Part shown: in pieces, positions 9,938-19,734 of the stretch
Numbering within the stretch: the stretch's first letter is position 1
How the letters are laid out: the number at the start of each line of letters is the position of its first letter
From: Echiichthys vipera
Taxonomy: Eukaryota; Chordata; Actinopteri; Perciformes; Trachinidae
Assembly: GCA_963691815.1 (NCBI GenBank)
Contig: OY829657.1
Span: 5,059,953-5,123,952 of the forward strand
Length of the DNA: 64,000 nucleotides
Reading direction: 5' to 3'
The notes under the pieces: model-generated
Told to the model about the DNA's origin: nothing
Seen by the model: the letters and a program-made list of their open reading frames with translations, nothing else
Database searches by the model: none
Made by a program: the position numbers and the translations under genes

Positions 9938-10011
9938 TGGCCAGTATGGGGGTCGAACCCATGGCCTTGGCGTTATTAGCACCACGCTCTAACCATCTGA
10001 GCTAACCGGCC
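9938..10011 (-). tRNA. tRNA-Ile(AAT), array copy 15
   Basis: Mature region identical to copy 1; first gene of the second 3.1-kb higher-order copy. Confidence 0.94.
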
Positions 10012-10447
10012 CTCGATCAAAGGTTTTTTTAACGACAATTTTTCCACGTAATTTAAACAGGACAGAACGTACAAAGTTGGGCCGGATTGGAATCGTCAGA
10101 TGAGACCACCTCCTAGCTTGTTTGGGCCAGATTGGAATCGTCAGATGAGACGATTCAGTGTTTATAGACATGCTGAAAAAAATTAAGCTGGCCATCATGA
10201 GGTTGAAACCCCTGACCGCCATGAGGGTGGAACCCATAACCTTGACATTATTAGCACCAGGCTCTAACCAGTTTCGATTAACACTCACCTTCTCGAGAAT
10301 GTGTTTCCGCAGAGGATAAGGTTTTGATCATTCAATGTTTACAGACATGCTGAAATACCGTTTTAGGACTTATTGTCAGCAGTACTGTGCTCAATCCTAG
10401 AAGATCTTAGAGGACCACATTGTCCTTCTGAAACAAGGTGCAGCTTC

Positions 10448-10520
10448 TAACCACGAAGGGACTCGAACCCTCAATTTTCTGATCCGAAGTCAGACGCCTT
10501 GTCCATTAGGCCACGTGGTC
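10448..10520 (-). tRNA. tRNA-Arg(TCG), array copy 10
   Basis: Mature region identical to Arg copy 1; partner of copy 7. Confidence 0.94.
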
Positions 10521-10814
10521 GCACGTTCTCACACGGTCGCACGAGTTTAGGCGGTCGCACGAGTTTACGCGGTCGCACAAGTTTAGAAATTCACAAATCG
10601 GAAGGGGCACGGTTTGGCTGCTGTTTTGGAGAAAGGTGAAAAGGCAGTCTTTTTAGCTGGTGAGTTACTTTAGTTCGAGGTGAAGTGGCTCCAATTGAAG
10701 ACTGCCCATTTTGGTTTGCGCATTATGCTGACTTTGGCGTCTGAGGATTAAGAACCTTTCTACTAGAAAGTACCCTTCAAGTTCAGACACATTAACTTGT
10801 TAAAGTACTGTTAG

Positions 10815-10888
10815 TGGCCAGTATGGGGGTCGAACCCATGGCCTTGGCGTTATTAGCACCACGCTCTAACCATCTGAGCTAACCGGCC
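10815..10888 (-). tRNA. tRNA-Ile(AAT), array copy 16
   Basis: Mature region identical to copy 1; short unit; partner of copy 11. Confidence 0.94.
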
Positions 10889-11190
10889 TTCGATGAAAAG
10901 TTTTTTAACGACAATTTTTCCACGTAATTTAAACAGGACAGAACGTACAAAGTTGGGCAGGATTGGAATCGTCAGGAAGGGGCACGGTTTAGCTGCTGTT
11001 TTGGAGAAAGGTGAAAAGGCAGTCTTTTTAGCTGGTGAGATACTTTAGTTGGAGGTGAAGTGGCTCCAATTGAAGACTGCCCGTTTTGGTTTGCGCGTTA
11101 TGCTGACATTGGCGTCAGAGGACAAAGACAACTTTCTACTAGAAAGTACCCTTCAAGTTCAGACACATTGACTTGTTAAAGAACTGTTAG

Positions 11191-11264
11191 TGGCCAGTAT
11201 GGGGGTCGAACCCATGGCCTTGGCGTTATTAGCACCACGCTCTAACCATCTGAGCTAACCGGCC
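11191..11264 (-). tRNA. tRNA-Ile(AAT), array copy 17
   Basis: Mature region identical to copy 1; partner of copies 1 and 12. Confidence 0.94.
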
Positions 11265-11692
11265 CTCGATCAAAGGTTTTTTAACGACAATTTTTCCACG
11301 TAATTTAAACAGGACAGAACGTACAAAGTTGGGCCGGATTGGAATCGTCAGATGAGACCACCTCCTAGCTTGGTTGGGCCAGATTGGAATCGCCAGATGA
11401 GACGATTCAATGTTTACAGACATGCTGAAAAAAGTTAAGCTGGCCATCATGAGGTTGAAACCCATGACCGCTGGCCAGCATGAGGGTGGAACCCATAACC
11501 TTGACATTATTAGCACCAGGCTCTAACCAGTTTCGATTAACACTCACCTTCTCGAGAATGTGTTTCCGCAGAGGATAAGGTTTTGATCATTCAATGTTTA
11601 CAGACATGCTGAAATTCAGTTATAGGACTTTCAGTAGTACTGTGCTCAACCTTAGAGGACCACATTGTGCTTCTGAAACAAGGTGCAGCTTC

Positions 11693-11765
11693 TAACCACG
11701 AAGGGACTCGAACCCTCAATTTTCTGATCCGAAGTCAGACGGCTTGTCCATTAGGCCACGTGGTC
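11693..11765 (-). tRNA. tRNA-Arg(TCG), array copy 11 (D-stem mismatch)
   Basis: One difference from Arg copy 1: the 3' strand of the D stem reads AGCC instead of AGGC, creating a C-C mismatch at 11:24. Its partners at 670 and 8323 lack the change, so it arose after the duplication. Possibly impaired. Confidence 0.87.
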
Positions 11766-12059
11766 GCACGTTCTCACACGGTCGCACGAGTTTAGGCGGT
11801 CGCACGAGTTTACGCGGTCGCACAAGTTTAGAACTTCACAAATCGGAAGGGGCACGGTTTGGCTGCTGTTTTGGAGAAAGGTGAAAAGGCAGTCTTTTTA
11901 GCTGGTGACTTACTTTAGTTGGAGGTGAAGTGGCTCCAATTGAAGACTGCCCATTTTGGTTTGCGCATTATGCTGACTTTGGCGTCTGAGGATTAAGAAC
12001 CTTTCTACTAGAAAGTACCCTTCAAGTTCAGACACATTGACTTGTTAAAGAACTGTTAG

Positions 12060-12133
12060 TGGCCAGTATGGGGGTCGAACCCATGGCCTTGGCGTTATTA
12101 GCACCACGCTCTAACCATCTGAGCTAACCGGCC
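12060..12133 (-). tRNA. tRNA-Ile(AAT), array copy 18
   Basis: Mature region identical to copy 1; short unit; partner of copies 2 and 13. Confidence 0.94.
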
Positions 12134-12434
12134 CTCGATGAAAAGTTTTTTAACGACAATTTTTCCACGTAATTTAAACAGGACAGAACGTACAAAGTTG
12201 GGCCGGATTGGAATCGTCAGGAAGGGGCACGGTTTAGCTGCTGTTTTGGAGAAAGGTGAAAAGGCAGTCTTTTTAGCTGGTGAGTTACTTTAGTTGGAGG
12301 TGAAGTGGCTCCAATTGAAGACTGCCCATTTTGGTTTGCGCATTATGCTGACTTTGGCGTCTGAGGATTAAGAACCTTTCTACTAGAAAGTACCCTTCAA
12401 GTTCAGACACATTGACTTGTTAAAGAACTGTTAG

Positions 12435-12508
12435 TGGCCAGTATGGGGGTCGAACCCATGGCCTTGGCGTTATTAGCACCACGCTCTAACCATCTGAGCT
12501 AACCGGCC
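12435..12508 (-). tRNA. tRNA-Ile(AAT), array copy 19
   Basis: Mature region identical to copy 1. An 8-bp deletion lies in the adjacent decayed Ile fragment near 12684, relative to its partner at 9065. Confidence 0.94.
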
Positions 12509-12931
12509 TTCGATGAAAAGTTTTTTAACGACAATTTTTCCACGTAATTTAAACAGGACAGAACGTACAAAGTTGGGCCGGATTGGAATCGTCAGATGAG
12601 ACCACCTCCTAGCTTGGTTGGGCCAGATTGGAATCGCCAGATGAGACGATTCAATGTTTACAGACATGCTGAAAAAAATTAAGCTTGAGGTTGAAACCCA
12701 TGACCGCTGGCCAGCATGAGGGTGGAACCCATGACCTTGACATTATTAGCACCAGGCTCGATTAACACTTACCTTCTGGAGAATGTCTTTCCGCAGAGGA
12801 TAAGGTTTTGATCATTCAATGTTTACAGACATGCTGAAATACCGTTTTAGGACTTAGTTTCAGTAGTACTGTGCTCAACCCTAGAAGATCTTAGAGGACC
12901 ACATTGTCCTTCTGAAACAAGGTGCAGCTTC

Positions 12932-13004
12932 TAACCACAAAGGGACTCGAACCCTCAATTTTCTGATCCGAAGTCAGACGCCTTGTCCATTAGGCCACGT
13001 GGTC
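12932..13004 (-). tRNA. tRNA-Arg(TCG), array copy 12 (position 66 variant)
   Basis: Same single change as Arg copy 9 (G7-U66). The minisatellite just beyond it differs from that of copy 9, marking the right end of the higher-order repeat. Confidence 0.91.
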
Positions 13005-13299
13005 GCACGTTCTCAGACGGTCGCACATTCTCACACGGTCGCACAAGTTTACGCGGTCGCACAAGTTTAGACCTTCACAAATCGGAAGGGGCACGGTTTG
13101 GCTGCTGTTTTGGAGAAAGGTGAAAAGGCAGTCTTTTTAGCTGGTGACTTACTTTAGTTGGAGGTGAAGTGGCTCCAATTGAGGACTGCCCATTTTTTTT
13201 TGCGCATTATGCTGACTTTGGCGTCTGAGGAGCAAGACACCTTTCTACTAGAAAGTATCCTTCAAGTTCAGACACATTGACTTGTTAAAGAACTGTTAG

Positions 13300-13373
13300 T
13301 GGCCAGTATGGGGGTCGAACCCATGGCCTTGGCGTTATTAGCACCACGCTCTAACCACCTGAGCTAACCGGCG
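13300..13373 (-). tRNA. tRNA-Ile(AAT), array copy 20 (position 1 mismatch)
   Basis: Two differences from copy 1: the first base is C, giving a C1-C72 mismatch, and the D loop has G for A (CTCAGGTGG). The C1 could hinder RNase P processing and charging. The pseudogene at 3450 shares both differences. Confidence 0.82.
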
Positions 13374-13807
13374 TTCGATCAAAGGTTTTTTAACGACAAC
13401 TTTTTCCACGTAATTTAAACAGGACAGAACGTACAAAGTTGGGCCGGATTGGAATCGTCAGATGAGACCACCTCCTAGCTTGTTTGGGCCAGATTGGAAT
13501 CGTCAGATGAGACGATTCAATGTTTACAGACATGCTGAAAAAAATTAAGCTGGCCATCATGAGGTTGAAACCCATGACCACCATGAGGGTGGAACCCATA
13601 ACCTTGACATTATTAGCACCAGGCTCTAACCAGTTTCGATTAACACTCACCTTCGAGAATGTATTTCCGCAGAGGATAAGGTTTTGATCATTCAATGTTT
13701 ACAGACATGCTGAAATACTGTTTTAGGACTTAGTTTCAGTAGTACTGTGCTCAACCCTAGAAGATCTTAGAGGACCACATTGTCCTTCTGAAACAAGGTG
13801 CAGCTTC

Positions 13808-13880
13808 TAACCACGAAGGGACTCGAACCCTCAATTTTCTGATCCGAAGTCAGACGCCTTGTCCATTAGGCCACGTGGTT
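13808..13880 (-). tRNA. tRNA-Arg(TCG), array copy 13 (A1-U72)
   Basis: One difference from Arg copy 1: the first base is A, making 1:72 a Watson-Crick A-U pair, as in copy 5. T loop normal. Confidence 0.91.
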
Positions 13881-14157
13881 GCACGTTCTCACACGGTCGC
13901 ACGAGTTTAGGCGGTCGCACAAGTTTAGACCTTCACAAATCGGGATGGGCACGGTTTGGCTGCTGTTTTGGAGAAAGGTGAAAAGGCAGTCTTTTTAGCT
14001 GGTGAGTTACTTTAGTTGGAGGTGAAGTGGCTCCAATTGAGGACTGCCCATTTTGGTTTGCGCGTTATGCTTACATTGGCGTCTGAGGAGCAAGACACCT
14101 TTCTACTAGAAAGTACCCTTCAAGTTCAGACACATTGACTTGTTAAAGAACTGATAG

Positions 14158-14231
14158 TGGCCAGTATGGGGGTCGAACCCATGGCCTTGGCGTTATTAGC
14201 ACCACGCTCTAACCATCTGAGCTAACCGGCC
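14158..14231 (-). tRNA. tRNA-Ile(AAT), array copy 21
   Basis: Mature region identical to copy 1. Its unit has the decayed Ile (14439) but the Arg portion is deleted and joins directly to the next spacer near 14518. Confidence 0.94.
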
Positions 14232-14572
14232 TTCGATGAGAAGTTTTTTAACGACAATTTTTCCACGTAATTTAAACAGGACAGAACGTACAAAGTTGGG
14301 CCGGATTGGTATCGTCAGATGAGACCACCTCCTAGCTTGTTTGGGCCGGATTGGAATCGCCAGATGAGACGATTCAATGTTTACTGACATGCTGAAAAAA
14401 ATTAAGTTGGCCATCATGAGGTTGAAACCCATGACCGCTGGCCAGCATAAGGGTGGAATCCATAACCTTGACATTATTAGCACCAGGCTCTAACCAGTTT
14501 CGATTAACACTCACCTTCTACTAGAAAGTACCCTTCAAGTTCAGACACATTGACTTGTTAAAGTACTGTTAG

Positions 14573-14646
14573 TGGCCAGTATGGGGGTCGAACCCATGGC
14601 CTTGGCGTTATTAGCACCACGCTCTCACCATCTGAGCTAACCGGCC
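14573..14646 (-). tRNA. tRNA-Ile(AAT), array copy 22 (terminal copy)
   Basis: One D-loop difference from copy 1 (GGTGA for GGTTA), structurally tolerable. Last tRNA before the array ends; on the minus strand it is the first gene of the array. Confidence 0.91.
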
Positions 14647-14925
14647 CTCGATCAAAGGTTTTTTAACGACAATTTTCCACGTAATTTAAACAGGACAGAA
14701 CGTACAAAGTTGGGCAGGATTGGAATCGTCAGGAAGGGGCACGGTTTAGCTGCTGTTTTGGAGAAAGGTGAAAAGGCAGTCTTTTTAGCTGGTGAGTTAC
14801 TTTAGTTGGAGGTGAAGTGGCTCCAATTGAAGACTGCCCATTTTGGTTTGCGCGTTATGCTGACATTGGCGTCTGAGGAGCAAGACACCTTTCTACTAGA
14901 AAGTACCCTTCAAGTTCAGACACAT

Positions 14926-16470
14926 TGTGTGTGCATACGTGCAGGCATGCTCTGAAAATTAGTTAACAGTAATCAGCAAGTGAGCATGGACATCAGGAGA
15001 CGCGCTTCGTGTTTTGGTTGTTAATTCAATTAGACTTAATTAAATCAAGCAACGGCATCAATAAGTCATATTGTACAGTGAACAGTATATGGATTTTGCT
15101 GTTTTCTTATATGTAGTTACATGGCTCAACATCCCTCAGCTACAGTATTGATCATTTCAAATCTGTACTGATCCATATTTTTGTATTAACAATGGATCAG
15201 ATGTGTAACTCGTACTGCTCTTTATGCATCCAAAAGTGTAAATGATCAGTATTAGTTTTTGCCTGAAGATGATCATTGATAAGAAGTTGTAGTTTACCCT
15301 TAATTCAGCTTTAATGTGCAATAACCACTGAAATTTGATTTGTGCTCCTTTAATTGTTTTCATGATAAGCAGCCACATTTTAAAAGCACACTGAACGTAC
15401 CTGCTCAGTCATTGCAAATCACTTTGGATTAAAACCTGAACTGAGCTCATAAGTTATACATAAACTTGGAAATAATAGGTTGTAAATGAAAGAGAAAGAG
15501 CGTGTGAAATAGAGAGGAGAGTATAAATGCAACAAAGTGGGAGAAGAAAAGAGTAGCTAACATCCGGAGTGGCTGTGGAGATTGCTGAGTGGGTGGGGTG
15601 GTGGTGGTGGAGAAGAGGAGCTGAAGCTCGAGCTAGTGGTCTCAGCCTCCTTCTCAGAATTATCCTTTCGTGACGTAAGCTCCTCCACTTACATCCTGAC
15701 AGCTGCTCCCTGCCTGGTTACAGCACTCTCCAGCCTGTCCAATAACATTCATGTTCATTTCCGCTTTAATGCATGTCTGTCCCCTACTGGGTTTACCAAA
15801 ACAGCTCCATTTGGGCTCATTAGTACATGTTGCTAACCCTTTTTTGTTTTCATCTAATCTGTGCACTAGTGGGACCTCAGTGTTGCAGAAACACACCGGA
15901 TCTCCTTTTTTTTTTACGCAGAGAAGCTGTGAGGGAAAATAAGTCATTATTCTTATTCTACTTGTCTCAGGCATTGTTCTTCCTGAGAGACGACATGCGG
16001 AGGAAATTCAATTAAATACACCAAAATACACAATCCAGTGGCCTTTGTGACACTACAGTAACAGTGAATTCATAGCTGACTAGTGGACAATGACTGTGTG
16101 TTAAAAGTGATGAGCGAATTGGGCCTTAGAATGATAATATTGCCCAAAGGTAACACAAGAACAGGGCTTATTGCGTATTGCAAATTTAAACAGTGAGGCT
16201 GTAATAGAGGCTTGGCACTACCACCGCAGACATTTGAGCTCATGTTCTCGCTCGAACACACTCTTTTTTTATGGAAACCACTGCCATTCTTATGTTGTAT
16301 CCAAATTGACGAAACACAACTTGGACAAGCTAACTTGTGGCACCAGTGTTTCTCTGCACAACACATAAGGCTATTATTATTTTCAGAGGGGTTAACCCTA
16401 GAACACCAACGATACAATTAGTAACACCATTAACGTTGCAATATTTTCCATCATCTCATCTTATTTCATC
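14926..16470. other. Intergenic, no gene seen
   Basis: AT-rich single-copy-looking sequence after the array. Short open frames here have no recognisable similarity and no splice context. The only repeat seen is 15549-15616, a GGTGG-rich segment that recurs at about 17700-17782. Confidence 0.6.
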
Positions 16471-16782
16471 TTGGTGTAGTTGTCAGCACTGTCGCCTCAC
16501 AGCGAGAAGGTTCCAGGTTCGCATCCTGGCTTGGGCCCTTCTGTGTGGAGTTTGCATGTTCTCCCCGTGTCTGCGTGGGTTTTCTCCAGGTTCTCCGGTT
16601 TCCTCCCACAGTCCAAAAGACGTGCAGGTGTTCGGTTAATTGATGACTCTAAAATTGCCGTAGGTGTGAATGGTTGCCTGTCTCTACGTGTCCTGCCATA
16701 GACCGGCGTCCTGTCCAGCTGGGATCGGCTCCAGCCCCCTGCGACCCCGACAGGGACAAGCGGTTGAAATGAATGAATGAAT
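16471..16782 (+). mobile_element. tRNA-derived SINE, family A
   Basis: The head resembles a tRNA (A-box-like 'tagttgtcagcact', B box 'ggttcgcatcc'). It is followed by the body 'gtggagtttgcatgttctcc' ... 'gtaggtgtgaatggttg' ... 'gggatcggctccagcc' and an ATGA-repeat tail. Eight copies of this family occur in the window. It is a common teleost dispersed repeat; I do not assign a database name. Confidence 0.8.
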
Positions 16783-17450
16783 ACCTAGTAAATTGAAGCA
16801 CTCTTCTTTAAATCCCCCCACACAAGATCTCATAAAATGAAAAAAAGGTATCGTTGGGGGACCCTATAGAAAGGTTCTCAAATTAGGGGTAAAATTGTGG
16901 ATTTTGATTGTTTTTTTAAAAGTCAAAAAACAAAAATAATGGAGCTGTGAAGTTGTCCTTGGGTCCACCCATTCCTGGGACGTGTGAACCTTGTTTGGTG
17001 AAGAAATATGTAAAAGCACAGTTTTTCACTTCACTTCATCACTTTCAAGGACAAAATATTTGACCTATGACGTCGGGTGAAAATCCCCCCAACTACCACC
17101 TGCCTGCTGAAAAAAACAGCGACTGGAGCAGGGAAACACGCCTACCCTCTGTAATGTCAGTGGGCACACTGGAGCTACTGAAGAACTCACTTGACTCAGG
17201 CAGCGGCAACACAATGGAAATCACAGCATACCAATCGTGTGGGTAAGAATTAGTTATAATAATAATAATAATACATTACATTTATAGGCGCCTTTCTAAG
17301 CACTCAAGGGCATTTGTTAAAAACAGTGCAACACAAACAATAATAAAAATGGGGAGTACACAAAATGATCAAATCAGGTGAAAATAACAACAACACAAAG
17401 GGAAAAGGCAGTTTTGAACAGATGTGTTTTTAGTTTGGATTTGATGTATC

Positions 17451-17612
17451 TTCATCTTCATCCTCTTGTCCCTGTCGGGGTCGCGGGGGGCTGGAGCCCA
17501 TCCCAGCTGACATCGGGCGTGAGGCGGGGTCCACCCTGGACAGGACGCCAGTCTATCACAGGGCACATAGAGACGAACAGAGACAGACAACCATTCACAC
17601 CTACGGGCAATT
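17451..17612 (-). mobile_element. SINE family A, 3' part
   Basis: Reverse-orientation tail-side half, from the CATCTTCAT tail to 'cacacctacgggcaatt'. It abuts an oppositely oriented fragment of the same family. Confidence 0.75.
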
Positions 17613-17618
17613 GGTTGT

Positions 17619-17868
17619 TTGTAAATGGTTGTTTGATTCTATGTGCACTGCGATAGACTGGCATCCTGTCCAAGGTGTAGCCCGCCTCACGAGTAGAGTA
17701 AAGAGTAACTTACATCCAGAGTGGCTGTGGAGATTGCTGAGTGGGTGGGGTGGTAATGGAGGAGGCGGTGGAGAAGATCGGCACCAGCCGGCCCCCCGCA
17801 ACCCTGATAGGGACAAGCAGTTGAAGATGGATGGATGGATGGATGGATGGATGGATGGATGGATGAAT
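17619..17868 (+). mobile_element. SINE family A, 3' part with internal insertion
   Basis: Begins in the 'aatggttgttt' body, is interrupted at about 17693-17786 by a segment that also occurs at 15549-15616, resumes at 'ccccccgcaaccctgatag' and ends in a GATG microsatellite (17826-17868). Confidence 0.7.
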
Positions 17869-17960
17869 GGAATAATACAAGTAAGTAACAATAAGTCCTT
17901 CATGCATTGGATCATTGTCTTGTTGGAGTATCCAAACTCTCTTCAACTTCAGATTTGTCT

Positions 17961-18178
17961 CTTTAAGGCATGGGTGTCAAAGTGATCCAGTAAAGGGCCG
18001 TGTGGCTGCAGGTTTTCATTCCAACCAATCAAAAACACACCTGGTCCAACAAATCAACTGTGTGAAGACAGTTCAGGTGATTGAGTAAGTCGAGTCAGGT
18101 GTGTTCTTGCTTCGTTGGAATGAAAACCTGCAGCCACACGGCCCTTTACTGGATCACTTTGACACCCATGCTTTAATG
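17961..18178. mobile_element. hAT-type fold-back element with 8-bp target duplication
   Basis: The 202-bp element at 17969-18170 is nearly all inverted repeat: the left arm starts 'catgggtgtcaaagtgatcc' and the right arm ends with its complement 'gatcactttgacacccatg'. Flanks ctttaagg (17961-17968) and ctttaatg (18171-18178) match at 7 of 8 positions, the target-site length typical of hAT transposons. It has no coding capacity and is a non-autonomous MITE. Confidence 0.85.
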
Positions 18179-18189
18179 TCTTAAGATTT

Positions 18190-18550
18190 GGTGGAATCCA
18201 TTCTTTTTTATACCTGCATAACATTTCCTAGCCCCCTTGTTGCCACACAACCCCAAAAAATAGATCCACCTCCATGCTTAACAGTTGGCAAGGTGTCCTT
18301 CTTCAGTTCTCTCTATAACTGTTTTGCATCTTTCTCTCAAAACATAACTGATTTGTTTGTGACCAAAAAGTAAAATTTTGGTTTCATCGGTCAAAAGAAG
18401 ATTTAGTTTTGCATACTTGCTTCTGTGTTGAGGTTTTTGGAAAGGCTTTTTCTCCTGCCGCTCTACCATGTGCGTCTTTGTCGTCTGAAGTACGTTTTAT
18501 CGTTGTCCTGTAAACAACTAGGCCTGTGTTTTTGTGTTTTCTCCCATAGC
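18190..18550 (-). pseudogene. Tc1-like transposase remnant
   Basis: Minus-strand frames give fragments typical of Tc1/mariner transposases: a basic segment near 'GRAAGEKAFPK' / 'EKKPFQKPQHRSK', then LLLTDETKILLFGHK carrying the catalytic-type DETK aspartate, then, in a shifted frame, VKHGGGSIFWGCVATRG. At least two frameshifts and loss of the N- and C-terminal parts make it non-functional. No terminal inverted repeats were found at its edges. Confidence 0.8.
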
Positions 18551-18786
18551 AACCGCCAATGTCATACTTTAAAAGAACAAAAATAAATGTACTGGAAGAA
18601 CAAATGGAGACACTCCAACCGACCCCCTCCTCCTCCCCCTCCCCTCTCAATCATTCTTAGTCTTCGTTCTGCTCTCGGCTCAGACCTTGTAAGTACCTAT
18701 AATTTTGAAACAGCCTGCATTCTCCGAGCAATTCAGAAATATTGAATATGGGCTGCTCTTTTGTGGTTATCTGATTACATAGAAAA

Positions 18787-18945
18787 TGGACGTAGCATAC
18801 CCACCGGGGTCCGTTCTCTCAATATGATAGTCGCCATCTTGTCAGACTCTGACTCAGAGTCTGACAAGATGGCGACACATGCAAGACAATGTCCCCTCCC
18901 TCCAACGTCATGTATGTGACGTTGGGGGGAGGGGCATACGTCCAT
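18787..18945. repeat. Nested palindrome with a 47-bp core
   Basis: Core 18830-18876: two perfect 23-bp arms (gtcgccatcttgtcagac...) around a single central C. Immediately to the right, about 18893-18936, lies a second inverted repeat (cccctccctccaacgtca / tgacgttggggggagggg, one mismatch). Weaker outer arms ('atggacgta' and its complement 'tacgtccat') enclose both. It may be a fold-back transposon remnant. The arms contain 'gccatctt'/'aagatggc', resembling a YY1 site. Confidence 0.8.
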
Positions 18946-19221
18946 CGGCTAGCTGTCACTTAAGACGCCACGCCCCAGACTATTCATAAACTTTAACCTT
19001 CAATAAAATAAAAACTAGCCTGGTACAAAAAATTCACCCCCCTCAGTGTTGTCATGGAGATATGACCTAAACATACAGACTAGAATGTTCTTTTGTGCTG
19101 TGCACAATGATGCTGTGAAAACGGCCTGTTTAACATGGGGGGGACATTTGTCGTCTCGCAGGTCTCTGCTGATCGTGGTGGTGCCTCCTGCCGTGGTCCT
19201 GCATTAGGCCTCCTGCTGCTA

Positions 19222-19560
19222 ACACGGTGGTGTGGTGGTTAGCACTTTCGCCTCATAGCAAGAGGGTTCCTGGTTTAAATCCCGGCTTGGGCCCTTGTGT
19301 GGAGTTTGCATGTTCTCCCCGTGTCAGCGTGGGTTTTCTCCGGGTTCTCCGGTTTCCTCCCACAGTCCAAAGACGTGCAGGTGTTAGGTTATTTGATGAC
19401 TCTAAATCGCCCGTAGGTGTGAATGGTTGTCTGTCTCTGTTGGTCTCTATGTGCCCTGCGATGGACTGGCGTCCCGTCCAGGGTGTAACCCGCCTCACGC
19501 CCGATGTCAGCTGGGCCCGCGACCCCGATAGGGACAAGCGGTTGAAAATGAATGAATGAA
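19222..19560 (+). mobile_element. SINE family A, near full length
   Basis: The most complete copy in the window, about 340 bp. It has a tRNA-like head (A box 'tggttagcac', B-box region 'ggtttaaatccc'), full body, and tail 'aatgaatgaatgaa'. Confidence 0.85.
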
Positions 19561-19734
19561 CCTTAGCTGTGCTTGTTTCTACTATTCTGCTGTATTAACT
19601 GCCATAACATATTACTTACTTACTGGAACTGTGTCTGTCTCTGTCTTCGTGTCTGTCTCTGTCTCTCTCTGTCCATCTGTCCGTCTTTTCTCTCTTTCTC
19701 TCTCCTTCTCTTCCTCTCTCCGGTGCAGACAGAT

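Larger units (their letters stand above)
9880..13004. repeat. Higher-order tRNA repeat, copy B
   Basis: Second copy of the block at 6511-9642, with Ile copies 15-19 and Arg copies 10-12. The offset is 3369 bp up to one extra T near 10027, then 3370, then 3362 after an 8-bp deletion near 12684. Confidence 0.9.
1..14925 (-). repeat. Tandem array of tRNA-Ile(AAT) and tRNA-Arg(TCG) genes
   Basis: About 14.9 kb of head-to-tail units, cut by the left edge and ending where the shared sequence stops after 'gttcagacacattg'. Every tRNA is on the minus strand. A long unit of about 870 bp carries, in plus coordinates, a spacer, Ile, a decayed Ile and Arg. A short unit of about 375 bp carries the spacer and Ile only. 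I count 22 full-length Ile genes (16 identical in the mature region) and 13 full-length Arg genes (8 identical). Blocks of units are duplicated again: 1-1839 recurs at 7654-9492 (offset 7653) and again from 11024, and 6511-9642 recurs at 9880-13004. Near-identity implies recent amplification or gene conversion. The counts are read from the sequence; which copies are expressed is unknown. Confidence 0.97.

Noticed and set aside
1..14925. CRISPR array or prokaryotic tRNA operon as an explanation of the regular repeats.
   Set aside because: Repeats are long units containing complete eukaryotic tRNA genes, spacers are themselves repeated, and the neighbouring genes are spliced vertebrate genes.
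16070..16417. Overlapping frames of 65-115 codons upstream of a SINE.
   Set aside because: No similarity, no consistent frame and no splice signals; ordinary intergenic sequence.
17601..17985. Overlapping frames rich in Ser-Ile-His-Pro or Trp-Met-Asp-Gly repeats.
   Set aside because: Translation of a SINE tail and its GATG microsatellite.
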